This document shows, piece by piece, positions 1 through 8,379 of a DNA stretch of 64,000 nt; within the stretch, counting starts at the first letter, position 1, and each line of letters begins with the position of its first letter. Made by a program: the position numbers and the translations under genes. The notes beneath the pieces are model-generated. The model saw only the letters and a list, made by a program, of their open reading frames with translations. It did no database searches and was not told the DNA's origin. The DNA comes from Algicella marina (GTDB lineage Bacteria; Pseudomonadota; Alphaproteobacteria; Rhodobacterales; Rhodobacteraceae). The stretch lies in contig NZ_CP046620.1 in NCBI RefSeq assembly GCF_009931615.1, positions 945,501 through 1,009,500 on the forward strand. Reading direction: 5' to 3'.

Positions 1-2
1 AG

Positions 3-842
3 ACGGCGCTTGGCGCACGGTTGTTCACCAAGTCGCCGCAGGGCTATGGCCTCACGGAGACAGGCCAGCGGCTGCTGGGTGAAGCGGAAACGGTGGAAAG
101 GGGCGTGCAGGGGGCGCTGGCCGAGGCGCAGGAGCCTGAGCGGGTGTTGTCCGGCACGATCCGACTTGGGGCGCCGGATGGGTGTGCGACCTATATCCTG
201 CCACAGGTCGTGGCGCAGATCGTGGCCGAGAACCCGGAACTGGATGTGCAACTCGTGGCGCTGCCTCGGGTGTTCAACCTGTCGAAGAGGGAGGCGGACA
301 TGGCGATTGCCGTGTCGCCACCGACGGCGGGTCGGTTGACGGTGCAGAAACTGGCGGCCTATCGGCTGTGGTTGGGCGCGTCGGAGACCTACATCGCGCA
401 GCACGGGGGGCCGTCACGCCTTTCGGACCTGCCGAAGCACAGGATCGTGGGCTATATCCCGGACATGATCCATGATCGGGCACTGGACTATCAGGGTGAG
501 TTGGGCACCGAGCGGGTGGTGCTGGCCTCGAACTCCGTACCGGTGCAGCTGGCATGGATACGTACGGGGGCAGGTTTGGGAATCGTGCATGGATTCGCGT
601 TGCCATTCGCGCCGGAGGTTCGGCGCATTCTGCCCGAAGCCTTCGAACTGACGCGCCAGTTTTTCCTGATCCGCCATGCCGATGACCGGCGGGTGGAGCG
701 GTTGCGACTGTTTGCCGACAAGCTGGCTGTCGGGGTTCGGCGGGAAGTCGCGCGACTTGAGGCTTTGGTATCGGATGGCCCCGTCTCTCTTGACAGGACA
801 GGTGACGAGGGGGACGCTGACGGGATAGATCGCTATCATTGA
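3..842 (+). CDS. LysR-family transcriptional regulator (5' end outside window)
   Basis: The reading frame is open from the first bases of the window, so the start and most of the helix-turn-helix lie outside. The visible part begins with LGARLFTKSPQGYGLTETG, the typical end of a LysR winged HTH. About 200 residues of substrate-binding (effector) domain follow, beginning at SGTIRLGAP. LysR proteins act as tetramers and respond to a small ligand; the ligand and target cannot be told here. The stop codon overlaps the strong ribosome site (gaggagg) of the CBS gene downstream, so the two may be co-transcribed. An in-frame ATG at 21 falls inside the conserved domain and is not the start. Confidence 0.85.
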   Translation, partial: TALGARLFTKSPQGYGLTETGQRLLGEAETVERGVQGALAEAQEPERVLSGTIRLGAPDGCATYILPQVVAQIVAENPELDVQLVALPRVFNLSKREADMAIAVSPPTAGRLTVQKLAAYRLWLGASETYIAQHGGPSRLSDLPKHRIVGYIPDMIHDRALDYQGELGTERVVLASNSVPVQLAWIRTGAGLGIVHGFALPFAPEVRRILPEAFELTRQFFLIRHADDRRVERLRLFADKLAVGVRREVARLEALVSDGPVSLDRTGDEGDADGIDRYH

Positions 843-852
843 GGAGGCGCGA

Positions 853-1290
853 ATGACTGTTCGCCATATTCTGAGCTCCAAGGCTGCGCATGACATTTTG
901 ACGATCAAGCCCGATGCGTCGGTTTCCGAGGCAGCGCGGGTGCTTTCCGAAAACCGCATCGGCGCGTTGATTGTCTCCAAGGACGGTGCTTCGCTGGATG
1001 GGATGCTGTCCGAGCGTGACATCGTGCGCGAACTGGGCAAGCGCGGAACCGAATGCCTCGACGATCCCGTATCGGCACTGATGACTGCCAAGGTTGTAAC
1101 CGCGAAGCCGGATGACGTGACGGTTCAGGCGTTGTCCAAGATGACGGAAGGGCGTTTTCGGCACCTGCCGGTCATGGAAGACGGCAACCTTATCGGTGTG
1201 ATCTCGATCGGCGATGTGGTGGCGTTCCGCATCAAGGAAATCGAGCACGAGAACCAGAACCTGACGGACATGATCGTCGGCCACGGCTGA
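853..1290 (+). CDS. CBS-domain pair protein
   Basis: A 145-residue protein made of two CBS motifs and little else: roughly residues 8-62 (DILTIKPDASVSEAARVL ... GMLSERDIVREL) and 75-130 (VVTAKPDDVTVQALSKM ... GVISIGDVVAFRI). Such stand-alone CBS pairs usually bind adenosyl nucleotides and sense energy state, but the partner is not evident here. A strong Shine-Dalgarno (gaggagg, 841-847) sits 5 bases before the ATG and overlaps the stop of the LysR gene. The following 231 bp up to coaD contain no other gene that I can support. Confidence 0.9.
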   Translation: MTVRHILSSKAAHDILTIKPDASVSEAARVLSENRIGALIVSKDGASLDGMLSERDIVRELGKRGTECLDDPVSALMTAKVVTAKPDDVTVQALSKMTEGRFRHLPVMEDGNLIGVISIGDVVAFRIKEIEHENQNLTDMIVGHG

Positions 1291-1521
1291 AAAACAGCGG
1301 CCTCGCCGTAGATGGCTGGTGATTGCGACGAGAGGCGGTGCCCCGGTCCTCGTTATTGCTGATATTTTCGCTTGGTCTGCCGCTTGCTACCGCCTCCGTA
1401 GCGGAAGACGTGCGAAGGTGTTGCCACATTTCAGATGAACCGCGCGGTAGAACCGTGTTGGGCTTGACGGTGCTTCGGTAATATTGTTGCGTTGCAAAAA
1501 AGTTTTGCAGGGAGAAATGGC

Positions 1522-2016
1522 ATGCGCATCGGGCTCTATCCCGGAACATTCGATCCGGTGACGCTTGGCCATACTGACATCGTGCGCCGGGCCTGCATGT
1601 TGGTTGACAGGCTGGTGATCGGGGTAGCGATCAATCGCGACAAGGGGCCCATGTTCACGCTGGAGGAGAGGGTGGCGATGATCGAGGCCGAGTGTGGCCC
1701 GATTGCCAAGGCCACGGGCACCGAGATCGTGGCGCATCCTTTCGAAAACCTGTTGATCGACTGCGCGGTGGATGTGGGAGCATCGATTATCGTGAGGGGA
1801 CTGCGGGCCGTTTCCGATTTCGAGTACGAGTTTCAGATGGTCGGCATGAACCGCGCAATGCGCGATGACGTGGAAACGGTTTTCCTGATGGCAGACGCGC
1901 ATCATCAGGCCATTGCCTCGCGACTGGTCAAGGAAATCGCGCGACTGGGTGGTGATATCACGCCTTTCGTGCCGAAGCCCGTTGCCGCGGCACTTGCGCA
2001 GAAACTCCGGGGTTGA
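1522..2016 (+). CDS. coaD: Phosphopantetheine adenylyltransferase
   Basis: CoaD catalyses the fourth step of coenzyme A synthesis, joining 4'-phosphopantetheine and ATP to give dephospho-CoA. The 164-residue protein opens with MRIGLYPGTFDPVTLGHTD, which holds the nucleotidyltransferase TxGH signature. It also has RGLRAVSDFEYEFQM and the late ASRLVKEIARLGGDI stretch typical of the family, and the usual length. I chose ATG 1522 because agggaga lies 7 bases before it; an upstream in-frame TTG at 1492 has no support and would add residues before the conserved N-terminus. Confidence 0.97.
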   Translation: MRIGLYPGTFDPVTLGHTDIVRRACMLVDRLVIGVAINRDKGPMFTLEERVAMIEAECGPIAKATGTEIVAHPFENLLIDCAVDVGASIIVRGLRAVSDFEYEFQMVGMNRAMRDDVETVFLMADAHHQAIASRLVKEIARLGGDITPFVPKPVAAALAQKLRG

Positions 2017-2070
2017 AAACGCCAACGAGCGCTGCCTGTATGGCGGTGAGCAAGTGACGGAGCCTGAACC

Positions 2071-3003
2071 TTGGACCCCCAGCATGAACATCGACCGCCG
2101 CGGATAGGTGTGGTTCTCGGGGCTGGCGTCGCCCGCGGCTGGAGCCATATCGGCGTGTTGAAGGCGCTGGACAGGCTGGGAATCAAGATCCATGCCGTTA
2201 GCGGTGCGTCGAGCGGCGCATTGGTTGGTGCGTCCTACGCTACGGGGCGCCTTGGCGTGCTGGAGGACCTGGCGGCCGGCATGACACAGCGTGGGATGCT
2301 GCGCTTTCTCGATGTAAGTCTGTCGCGCGGCGGCATGATCGAGGGCAAGTGGATCCTCGATTTCATGCGCGACAAGATCGGCGATATCCGCATCGAGGAG
2401 GCGCGGTTGCGTTTCGGTGCGGTGGCTACAGCCTATGGTCAGGGTAACGAGGTGTGGTTCACCTCCGGCTCGATAGTCGATGCGGTTCGGGCCTCAATTG
2501 CGCTGCCGGGGCTGCTGACGCCAGTCTGGTTGCGGGGACGGTGGATGTTGGACGGAGCGGTGTCCAACCCGCTGCCGGTTGCGCTGTGCCGGGCCCTTGG
2601 GGCGGAAGTGATCATCGCGGTCAACACCTCCGGCGACGCGGCGCGTGAGGCCAGGGCCGTCGTCGAACTGGCGACGACCGAGGAAGATGCGCCGGACGTC
2701 GGCTCAAGCTGGCTGAACTGGCTGTCGGGTGGAAAGGGCAGGGAAGCCGCGCTTCCCAAGCGGCCCGGTTCCATCGACGTACTGGGCGATGCAATATTCA
2801 GCATGCAGGGTTTCGTGACGCGGGTTCGGCTGGCGGCGGACCCCCCGAGCATCGTGCTTACGCCATCGCTGTCCGAAATCGGCATCATGGATTTTCACAA
2901 GGGCAGCGCGGCCATTGCGGCGGGCGAGGCGGCGGTGAAGGCAGCGGAAAGCCGCCTGTTGGCGCTGACACATACACCGCCGGGGGCGCCTGCCACCGAA
3001 TAA
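2071..3003 (+). CDS. Patatin-like phospholipase family protein
   Basis: The 310-residue protein has the patatin signatures in order: oxyanion loop GAGVARG (residues 18-24), nucleophile elbow GASSG with Ser47, and the DGA catalytic Asp at about residue 161. This is the Ser-Asp dyad of bacterial RssA/patatin-type lipid acyl hydrolases. No signal peptide is visible, so it is probably cytoplasmic or membrane-associated; the substrate is unknown. The start is TTG 2071: an in-frame stop lies just upstream at 2065, and ggag at 2059-2062 gives good spacing. Residues 200-250 are a low-conservation insert. Confidence 0.85.
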   Translation: MDPQHEHRPPRIGVVLGAGVARGWSHIGVLKALDRLGIKIHAVSGASSGALVGASYATGRLGVLEDLAAGMTQRGMLRFLDVSLSRGGMIEGKWILDFMRDKIGDIRIEEARLRFGAVATAYGQGNEVWFTSGSIVDAVRASIALPGLLTPVWLRGRWMLDGAVSNPLPVALCRALGAEVIIAVNTSGDAAREARAVVELATTEEDAPDVGSSWLNWLSGGKGREAALPKRPGSIDVLGDAIFSMQGFVTRVRLAADPPSIVLTPSLSEIGIMDFHKGSAAIAAGEAAVKAAESRLLALTHTPPGAPATE

Positions 3004-3071
3004 TCGCGTCGATGGCTTTCCCTTCCTCCGCGGTGTCGATAAGTTCCGGGCAAACCAAAGAGGAGGGCCCT

Positions 3072-3584
3072 ATGGCCGAGATCAAAGACCCCGAAAACTC
3101 CATCATCATCACTCTGAAGGACGGTGAAGTGGTGCTGGAGTTGCTGCCGGACGTGGCGCCGAAACACGTGGAGCGGATCAAGACGCTGGCGCGTGATGGC
3201 AAATACGACAACGTCGCCTTCCACCGGGTGATTCCGGGGTTCATGGCGCAGACTGGCGATGTCGAGAACGCCAACATGGAAAAGGACTACAATCCGGGAC
3301 GGGCGGGAACCGGTGGCAGCGACCTGCCGGATCTGCCGGCCGAATTCAGCAAGCTGCCGTTCGACCGGGGCGTGTTGGGGATGGCGCGTTCCTCAAACCC
3401 CAATTCCGGTAACAGCCAGTTCTTCATCATGTTCGACGAAGGGCATTTCCTGAACGGCCAGTACACGGTTTTTGGCCGGGTTCTCAGCGGAATGGAATTC
3501 GTCGACAACATCGAGAAGGGCGAACCGCCGCGCAACCCGGACCGGATGGTTACGGTGCGCATCGCCGCGGATGTGGCGGCATGA
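3072..3584 (+). CDS. Peptidyl-prolyl cis-trans isomerase, cyclophilin type (cytoplasmic)
   Basis: A 170-residue single-domain cyclophilin with the active-site stretch FHRVIPGFMAQTGD and the later GMARSSNPNSGNSQFFIMF and FLNGQYTVFGRV motifs. It catalyses proline isomerisation during protein folding. There is no signal peptide, so it is cytoplasmic. The ATG at 3072 follows the strong ribosome site agaggaggg (3060-3067); an upstream in-frame start at 3012 would add about 20 unconserved residues and is less likely. Its stop overlaps the start of the next gene, an exported paralogue (ATGA overlap at 3581-3584), so the pair is translationally coupled. Confidence 0.95.
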   Translation: MAEIKDPENSIIITLKDGEVVLELLPDVAPKHVERIKTLARDGKYDNVAFHRVIPGFMAQTGDVENANMEKDYNPGRAGTGGSDLPDLPAEFSKLPFDRGVLGMARSSNPNSGNSQFFIMFDEGHFLNGQYTVFGRVLSGMEFVDNIEKGEPPRNPDRMVTVRIAADVAA

Positions 3585-4141
3585 TCCGCCGCGTTTTTCT
3601 GGGTCTTGCGGCCTCTCTCTTCGCGGCTGCTGCATGGGCGCAGGATGCGGAGAACGTCATGCTGATCGATGTCGAGGGTGGTGCCAGCGGCACTATTGCC
3701 ATCGAACTTCTGCCGGACCTTGCGCCGTTGCATGTGGAGCGGATCAAGACCCTGGTCCGCGAAGGTGCCTACGATGGCGTTGCCTTTCATCGCGTTATCG
3801 AAGGTTTCATGGCGCAAACCGGTGACGTTGAGTTCGGCACGCGCGATGCCTATGGCAATGGCCGTGCCGGCACCGGTGGTTCCGACTATCCGGACGTGCC
3901 GGCGGAGTTTACCGCCACGCCGTTCGACCGCGGTGTCGTTGGCATGGCGCGGTCCCAGAACCCGAACTCCGCCAATAGCCAGTTCTTCATCATGTTCGAG
4001 AACGGGCATTTTCTGAACGGTCAGTATACCGTGTTCGGACGGGTGATCGAAGGACAGGACGTGGTAGACGCCATAACCAGGGGCGAGCCGCCGCGGGAGC
4101 CGGATTACATGACCAATGTGCGGATCAAGGCTGACGGCTGA
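3581..4141 (+). CDS. Peptidyl-prolyl cis-trans isomerase, cyclophilin type (exported)
   Basis: A 186-residue cyclophilin paralogue of the preceding gene with an N-terminal signal peptide: charged MIRR, a hydrophobic run, and a likely cleavage after AAAAWA before QDAEN. The mature part carries FHRVIEGFMAQTGD and SQFFIMFENGHFLNGQYTVFG, nearly the same as its neighbour. It is expected to fold proteins in the periplasm. The start overlaps the upstream stop (ATGA). A strong terminator follows at 4164-4193. The shared sequence argues for a local duplication followed by re-targeting. Confidence 0.94.
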   Translation: MIRRVFLGLAASLFAAAAWAQDAENVMLIDVEGGASGTIAIELLPDLAPLHVERIKTLVREGAYDGVAFHRVIEGFMAQTGDVEFGTRDAYGNGRAGTGGSDYPDVPAEFTATPFDRGVVGMARSQNPNSANSQFFIMFENGHFLNGQYTVFGRVIEGQDVVDAITRGEPPREPDYMTNVRIKADG

Positions 4142-4163
4142 TCCGACCTTCAGTATGAATGAA

Positions 4164-4193
4164 AAAAGCGCGCCATGTCCTTGGCGCGCTTTT
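4164..4193. terminator. Bidirectional rho-independent terminator
   Basis: A 12-bp perfect stem (4164-4175 with 4182-4193, core gcgcgcca/tggcgcgc) around a 6-base loop. It is flanked by A-rich sequence on the left and by tttg plus six T on the right, so it can work on both strands. It lies between the convergent cyclophilin gene (+) and the RidA-like gene (-). Confidence 0.85.
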
Positions 4194-4247
4194 GTTTTTT
4201 GCTGATGTCCTCAATTTCCGCCGACTGTCAGATAACAGGTGGAAGGG

Positions 4248-4655
4248 TCAATCAGGCATGTGGACAATCATTTCCATTTCCACTTGGTAGTCCGGCGCAG
4301 CGAGGGCTGACACGCCGATGCCTGTAAGGCTGGGTTGGACACCGTTGAAGGCGGCGAGGAAGGCAGGCATCGCCGCTTCCAGCCGATCAGGTGTGAGGTC
4401 GACGACATAAAGGCGGACCATGGCAATGTCGGCCACGGAGGCGCCGATGGCCGTGAGCGCTGTGTGGGCATTGGCGCCGACAATTTCCATCTGAGAAGCC
4501 AGATCACCCGGTACGGGGCCTCCGTCGGCCGGTATGGCGACCTGGCCCGAGATATAGGCCGTGCGGCCCGGAGCGGTGATCGAAATCTGGGAATAGCCAA
4601 TTTGGGAAGCATCGGGGAGGCCGGCAGGGTTCAAACGGATGATAGGCTGTGGCAT
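4248..4655 (-). CDS. RidA (YjgF/YER057c/UK114) family protein
   Basis: A 135-residue protein with the RidA fold: PGRTAYISGQV near residues 28-38, the GAS.AD...VRLYVVD middle, and a C-terminal VEMEMIVHM strand. True RidA enzymes hydrolyse reactive enamines/imines and need an Arg in the P-x-R-S/T-x-V-x-V segment. Here that segment reads PSLTGIGVSAL, with Leu at the Arg position, so deaminase activity is doubtful and a non-catalytic Rid subfamily is more likely. ATG 4655 was chosen because the conserved region starts at once (MPQPIIRLNP). It is divergent from a TetR-type gene 73 bp away, which probably regulates it. Confidence 0.88.
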   Translation of the reverse strand: MPQPIIRLNPAGLPDASQIGYSQISITAPGRTAYISGQVAIPADGGPVPGDLASQMEIVGANAHTALTAIGASVADIAMVRLYVVDLTPDRLEAAMPAFLAAFNGVQPSLTGIGVSALAAPDYQVEMEMIVHMPD

Positions 4656-4728
4656 GAGGAACCTGTGATGTATTGGAATGGTGTATTTTTGAAGTGAGTA
4701 ACTCTGCAAACGTAGAGGAAGGCTGTCA

Positions 4729-5295
4729 ATGACGGAGTTGAACCGACGGGATGTGATACTTGACGGTGTCATTTCGGTGCTGGCGGAGCGTGGTTTGGCC
4801 GGGGTGACGCATCGGGCGGTCGATCAGGTGTCCGGTTTGCCGCAAGGCTCCTGCACCTACTATTTCCCCCGGAAAGCTGATCTGCTGGTGGCTGTCTCTG
4901 CGCGTCTGGTCGGTCTTCTGGAAAAGGACTGCGACGAGTTGCAGGTTGGCTTCGCGGATATCGTGGCCCGGGAGGGCATGGAGGCGGGCGTGTCCTTCGT
5001 GGCCGACGAGGTGGTTGCCTACGCCGAGGTCCACCGTCACCTGTTTCTGGCCCGCATCGAACTGACACTGGCAGCGTCGAGACTGCCGGAACTGGCTGGC
5101 GTCAGTGCCGAACTGACGGCGGCAGCACGGCGCCCGATCGCCTTCTTTCTGCAGTTGATCACCGACGGGCGCCATGATGTCCCGATTGCGACCTGTGCGG
5201 GGCTTATTGACGGAATCGGGCTGATGCATGCAACGGGACAGGGGCCAAAACCGACGGCCGAACAGGTGGCCGCCGTGTTTCGCTCGGTGCTGTGA
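4729..5295 (+). CDS. TetR-family transcriptional regulator
   Basis: A 188-residue protein. Residues about 8-55 form a TetR HTH (ILDGVISVLAERGLAGVTH...VSGLPQGSCTYYFPRKADLL, with the typical YYF-x-K-x-DLL end). The C-terminal part is helical with a probable ligand pocket. It is divergent from the RidA-like gene with a short shared intergenic region (4656-4728), the usual layout of a local repressor. The inducer is unknown. Confidence 0.88.
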   Translation: MTELNRRDVILDGVISVLAERGLAGVTHRAVDQVSGLPQGSCTYYFPRKADLLVAVSARLVGLLEKDCDELQVGFADIVAREGMEAGVSFVADEVVAYAEVHRHLFLARIELTLAASRLPELAGVSAELTAAARRPIAFFLQLITDGRHDVPIATCAGLIDGIGLMHATGQGPKPTAEQVAAVFRSVL

Positions 5296-5304
5296 GGGCG
5301 GTTG

Positions 5305-6570
5305 TCAGGTGATCATTCCAACCAGCTTGTCGCGGATACGCTTGCGGATCATGTCGATGTGCAGTCTGGCGGTGTAGGCATAATCGCGGAACGCGAGGGG
5401 CAGGTCGAGATTGGCCAGTTCCCAATCCAGCGCCTCCAGTTTTTCGTCCAGCGTTTCGAGATCCTTTCGGTCGGCGTCCTGCCGAGCCTGAGCGTCTATG
5501 CGCCGGATTTCCGAGTAGTGGCGCCAGACGCGCGAACGCATCCGCCAGCGGTAGAGGCCAGGCAGAATGCGAAAGAGCGGGATCAGCAAAAACAGGAGTG
5601 GCAGGAGCAGGATCAATACGCGATTGATCTGGGCGGTGACCCAGTAGGGAAGGTATTGCTGTAGGGTGCTGGTGCCGTTGTTGAGCAAATCACGGGCATA
5701 GATGTCCGCCGGAGCGGGCAGGCCCTCTGATGAAGGAAACTTGTTAAGTTCGGTCAGGGCGTCGCGCCCGTAATGGATGCGGCGGGCGGCCTCGACAAGG
5801 CGGTCGACCAGCGCGGGGTGGAGGGTATCGCGGGCGCTGAGGCGGGCGACCATGACGATGAGGTCGATGTCGCGAGGCGGCACCGTCGGCGACAGGCTGA
5901 TGGAGCCGGCGTTCAGGGTGGCAACCCGGGATTGTGGCAGGCTGTGGGAAATTGCCGGCGTGTGGCGCAGGGCCAGCAGCCGGGTTTGCGGGGACGCGAA
6001 CAGTGGCTCCAGATACGGCGCAGTGAGCGGGGCGACGAAGAGGGCGACGTCGATGTCGCCGCCGAGCAGGGCTGTGGCAGCGGCGCTGCCGCCGCGTGGA
6101 TCGCGGAACACGTCCTCCGGCCCGAGATCGGCAGCGGCGAAGAAGGTCTCTGCGGCGGCGCGGGTGCCGGAACCTTCGCTGCCTATGGCGATGGAAAGGT
6201 TGCCCCATTCTCCCGGGTTGGCGGGGATGTCAGCGTCGGCTCGGACGAAAACAAAGAGCGGTTCGTAGAAGATCGCGGCAATCGCCTCCGATTCCGGAAC
6301 GGTCGGGATGCCGCCTTGCAGCAAAGCAATGTCGGCGCGGCCGTCATCCAGCATCCTTGCATTCTCCACTGATCCTTCGCTGTCGAGGATGATGAGGTCG
6401 ATGCCATCTTCGGCGAGGATTTCGCGGTATTGGCGCGCGATGCGGGCGTAGCCGCCTTCCGGCGGGCCGGCGGCGAAACGCGCGCTGCTCGGAGGCAGAA
6501 GGTCACGGGCGATGAACCAGATCAGCGCAACGGCAATCATGACGGAAAGAATACTGAAAAAGACCCGCAT
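5305..6570 (-). CDS. TAXI-family TRAP-type solute-binding protein, membrane-anchored
   Basis: A 421-residue protein. An N-terminal hydrophobic segment (residues 3-22) is a signal anchor. Residues about 35-290 match the TAXI solute-receptor domain (GPPEGGYARIARQYREIL, IALLQGGI, IAIGSEGSGTRAAAE). A second hydrophobic segment (about residues 317-335, VLILLLPLLFLLIPLF) and an alpha-helical cytoplasmic tail follow. No TRAP membrane subunits are adjacent, so it may be a sensor-like receptor or work with a remote transporter. The ligand is unknown. It is convergent with the TetR gene (9 bp gap). Confidence 0.85.
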   Translation of the reverse strand: MRVFFSILSVMIAVALIWFIARDLLPPSSARFAAGPPEGGYARIARQYREILAEDGIDLIILDSEGSVENARMLDDGRADIALLQGGIPTVPESEAIAAIFYEPLFVFVRADADIPANPGEWGNLSIAIGSEGSGTRAAAETFFAAADLGPEDVFRDPRGGSAAATALLGGDIDVALFVAPLTAPYLEPLFASPQTRLLALRHTPAISHSLPQSRVATLNAGSISLSPTVPPRDIDLIVMVARLSARDTLHPALVDRLVEAARRIHYGRDALTELNKFPSSEGLPAPADIYARDLLNNGTSTLQQYLPYWVTAQINRVLILLLPLLFLLIPLFRILPGLYRWRMRSRVWRHYSEIRRIDAQARQDADRKDLETLDEKLEALDWELANLDLPLAFRDYAYTARLHIDMIRKRIRDKLVGMIT

Positions 6571-6685
6571 GACGCCCTTTCGTGGCTATATGGGTCTTAT
6601 CCTAGGTGCGTATGATGCTTCGGCAAGCGTTGGGGCTGAGAAAGCCTGTTCGTGTTGCCCTTGAGGTAAGCGGGCTTTCAACGAA

Positions 6686-6713
6686 AACGGGCGGCAGTGA
6701 CCTGCCGCCCGTT
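6686..6713 (-). terminator. Rho-independent terminator of the rpsF-rpsR-rplI operon
   Basis: A 12-bp perfect stem (6686-6697 with 6702-6713; core gggcggcag/ctgccgccc) with a 4-base loop. On the minus strand it is followed by TTTTCGTT. It lies 27 bp past the rplI stop. Confidence 0.85.
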
Positions 6714-6739
6714 CGGGATGTATCCGGGATGAAGTAGCC

Positions 6740-7372
6740 TCAGGCTTCTTCTTCGCCCTCGTCTTCGTTGTCGGACTCGTTGGCCGGCGTAACCAGATCG
6801 TCGTCCTCGTCGAGTGCGGCGGCACCGACCTCGTCAAAGAGTTCGGCGATGTCGAATTCCGCTTCGGCGTCGGCCTCGGCCTGGAGTTCCTGAATGGTCT
6901 TGCCGGAGGCCTGAAGTTCGGCCTCTTCCTGCGAGCGGGCGACGTTGATCGTGATTTCGACCTCTACCTCGGGGTGGAGTGTAATCTCCACACCGTGCAG
7001 ACCAAGTTCCTTGATCGGGTTCGGCAGGATGATCTGCTTCTTGTCGACGGAGAAACCTTCCGCGGTGGCCGCATCCGCGATGTCGCGGGGCGTGACCGAA
7101 CCGTAGAGGGCACCGGCGTCGGAGGCGGAGCGAATCACGATGAACTGCTGGCCGCCGAGCTTGGTCGCCAGTGCGTCGGCTTCCTTCTTGGTTTCGAGGT
7201 TGCGCGCCTCGAGCTGAGCTTTCTCGGCTTCGAACCGGGCCATGTTGGCTTCGGTTGCGCGGAGTGCCTTGCCCTGCGGCAGGAGAAAGTTGCGGGCGTA
7301 GCCCTGTTTGACGTTCACCACTTCGCCCATCTGGCCGAGCTTGGCGACACGTTCGAGAAGTACGACTTCCAT
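6740..7372 (-). CDS. rplI: 50S ribosomal protein L9
   Basis: L9 binds 23S rRNA domain V and helps reading-frame fidelity. The N-terminal domain is clear ([33 protein letters not shown]), followed by the connecting helix and the C-terminal domain ([11 protein letters not shown]...[13 protein letters not shown]). At 210 residues it is about 60 longer than the usual ~150: residues about 165-210 form a very acidic tail rich in Glu and Asp ([16 protein letters not shown] ... [10 protein letters not shown]). It is the last gene of the rpsF-rpsR-rplI operon, 10 bp after rpsR. Confidence 0.97.
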   Translation of the reverse strand: MEVVLLERVAKLGQMGEVVNVKQGYARNFLLPQGKALRATEANMARFEAEKAQLEARNLETKKEADALATKLGGQQFIVIRSASDAGALYGSVTPRDIADAATAEGFSVDKKQIILPNPIKELGLHGVEITLHPEVEVEITINVARSQEEAELQASGKTIQELQAEADAEAEFDIAELFDEVGAAALDEDDDLVTPANESDNEDEGEEEA

Positions 7373-7382
7373 TGGTCTCTCC

Positions 7383-7610
7383 TTACTTCACGACATAGGG
7401 CAGAAGGGCGAGGAAGCGGGCGCGCTTGATCGCGCGGGCCAGTTCACGCTGCTTCTTTGCCGATACGGCGGTGATGCGGCTGGGGACGATCTTGCCACGC
7501 TCCGAAATGTAGCGCTGAAGGAGTTTGACATCCTTGTAGTCGATCGTCGGTGCATTGTCGCCCGAGAAGGGGCAGGACTTGCGACGGCGGAAAAACGGTT
7601 TGTTTGCCAT
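7383..7610 (-). CDS. rpsR: 30S ribosomal protein S18
   Basis: A 75-residue basic protein with the S18 hallmarks: [37 protein letters not shown] and the [19 protein letters not shown]-terminus. S18 pairs with S6 in the 30S platform, and its gene follows rpsF directly (17 bp gap), as in most bacteria. Confidence 0.98.
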   Translation of the reverse strand: MANKPFFRRRKSCPFSGDNAPTIDYKDVKLLQRYISERGKIVPSRITAVSAKKQRELARAIKRARFLALLPYVVK

Positions 7611-7627
7611 GACTTGTGATCCCTTTC

Positions 7628-8008
7628 TCAGTTCCGCGGACGGTCGTCGCGACGGGGGCCGCGCGAGCCGCGCTCATCCTTGGCGTTCTTCGCCTGGACG
7701 ACGGCGGACGGGCCTTCCTCGTGCTTTTCGACCTTGATGGTCATCACGCGCATGACGTCGTCATGGAGACGCATCAGGCGTTCCATTTCCTGCACGGCAG
7801 GCGCCGGGCTGTCGGATTTGACGAAGGCGTAATGGCCCTTGCGGTTCTTGTTGATCTTGTAGGCCATTGTCTTGAGGCCCCAGTACTCGGTATCGACGAC
7901 CTTGCCGCCGTTGTCCGAGAGGACTGTGCCGAAGTGTTCGATCAGACCTTCGGCCTGCGCGTTGGAAAGGTCCTGACGCGCGATAAACACGTGCTCGTAG
8001 AGCGCCAT
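7628..8008 (-). CDS. rpsF: 30S ribosomal protein S6
   Basis: A 126-residue S6 protein ([18 protein letters not shown]..., [47 protein letters not shown]) with a charged C-terminal tail ([14 protein letters not shown]). It is the first gene of the rpsF-rpsR-rplI operon and reads away from fabD across a 371-bp divergent region. Confidence 0.98.
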   Translation of the reverse strand: MALYEHVFIARQDLSNAQAEGLIEHFGTVLSDNGGKVVDTEYWGLKTMAYKINKNRKGHYAFVKSDSPAPAVQEMERLMRLHDDVMRVMTIKVEKHEEGPSAVVQAKNAKDERGSRGPRRDDRPRN

Positions 8009-8379
8009 GAGATCACCATTTTCAAGCGTGCTTCACCATGCCGGCTTGCTCTTTCCGCCCGGCATCCGAGGGGCATCGCGGGATTTGAAGAGATGCGGAA
8101 AGAGTGGGCTTTATACGGGTTTCGCGAAGGATGGCAAGAGCTGGGTTTGGTATGGTTTGCGTATGGTTTTGGTATGGGCGAATGCCGGACCTCATTGCGG
8201 GATTGGAACAACGTAAATCTGGCGAGGAAGAAGGAGTGCGGCAGGTGCCCGCAAGCCGATCGCGAGGTTGTGCTATAAGGGCCGCCCTGATGAGCGCTTG
8301 CGGTCGGCGGGTGGCTTCCGGCTGGACGCACCGGTGTGCAATCGTTAAACCCGGCGCAAACTGACAGGGAGAGATGCAG
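8009..8379. other. Divergent intergenic region between rpsF and fabD
   Basis: A 371-bp stretch with no gene that I can support. It must contain the rpsF promoter (minus) and the fabD promoter (plus). A -10-like TATAAG is at 8274-8279 for fabD, without a convincing -35. It also holds the 11-bp phased GTATGG repeat described separately. Confidence 0.6.
8150..8177 (+). repeat. Three 11-bp phased GTATGG repeats
   Basis: GTATGG occurs at 8150-8155, 8161-8166 and 8172-8177, exactly 11 bp apart (unit approximately TTTGGTATGGT). The same unit, also with 11-bp period, occurs on the minus strand at 61867-61905. The helical phasing suggests a protein-binding array; its function is unknown. Confidence 0.7.
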
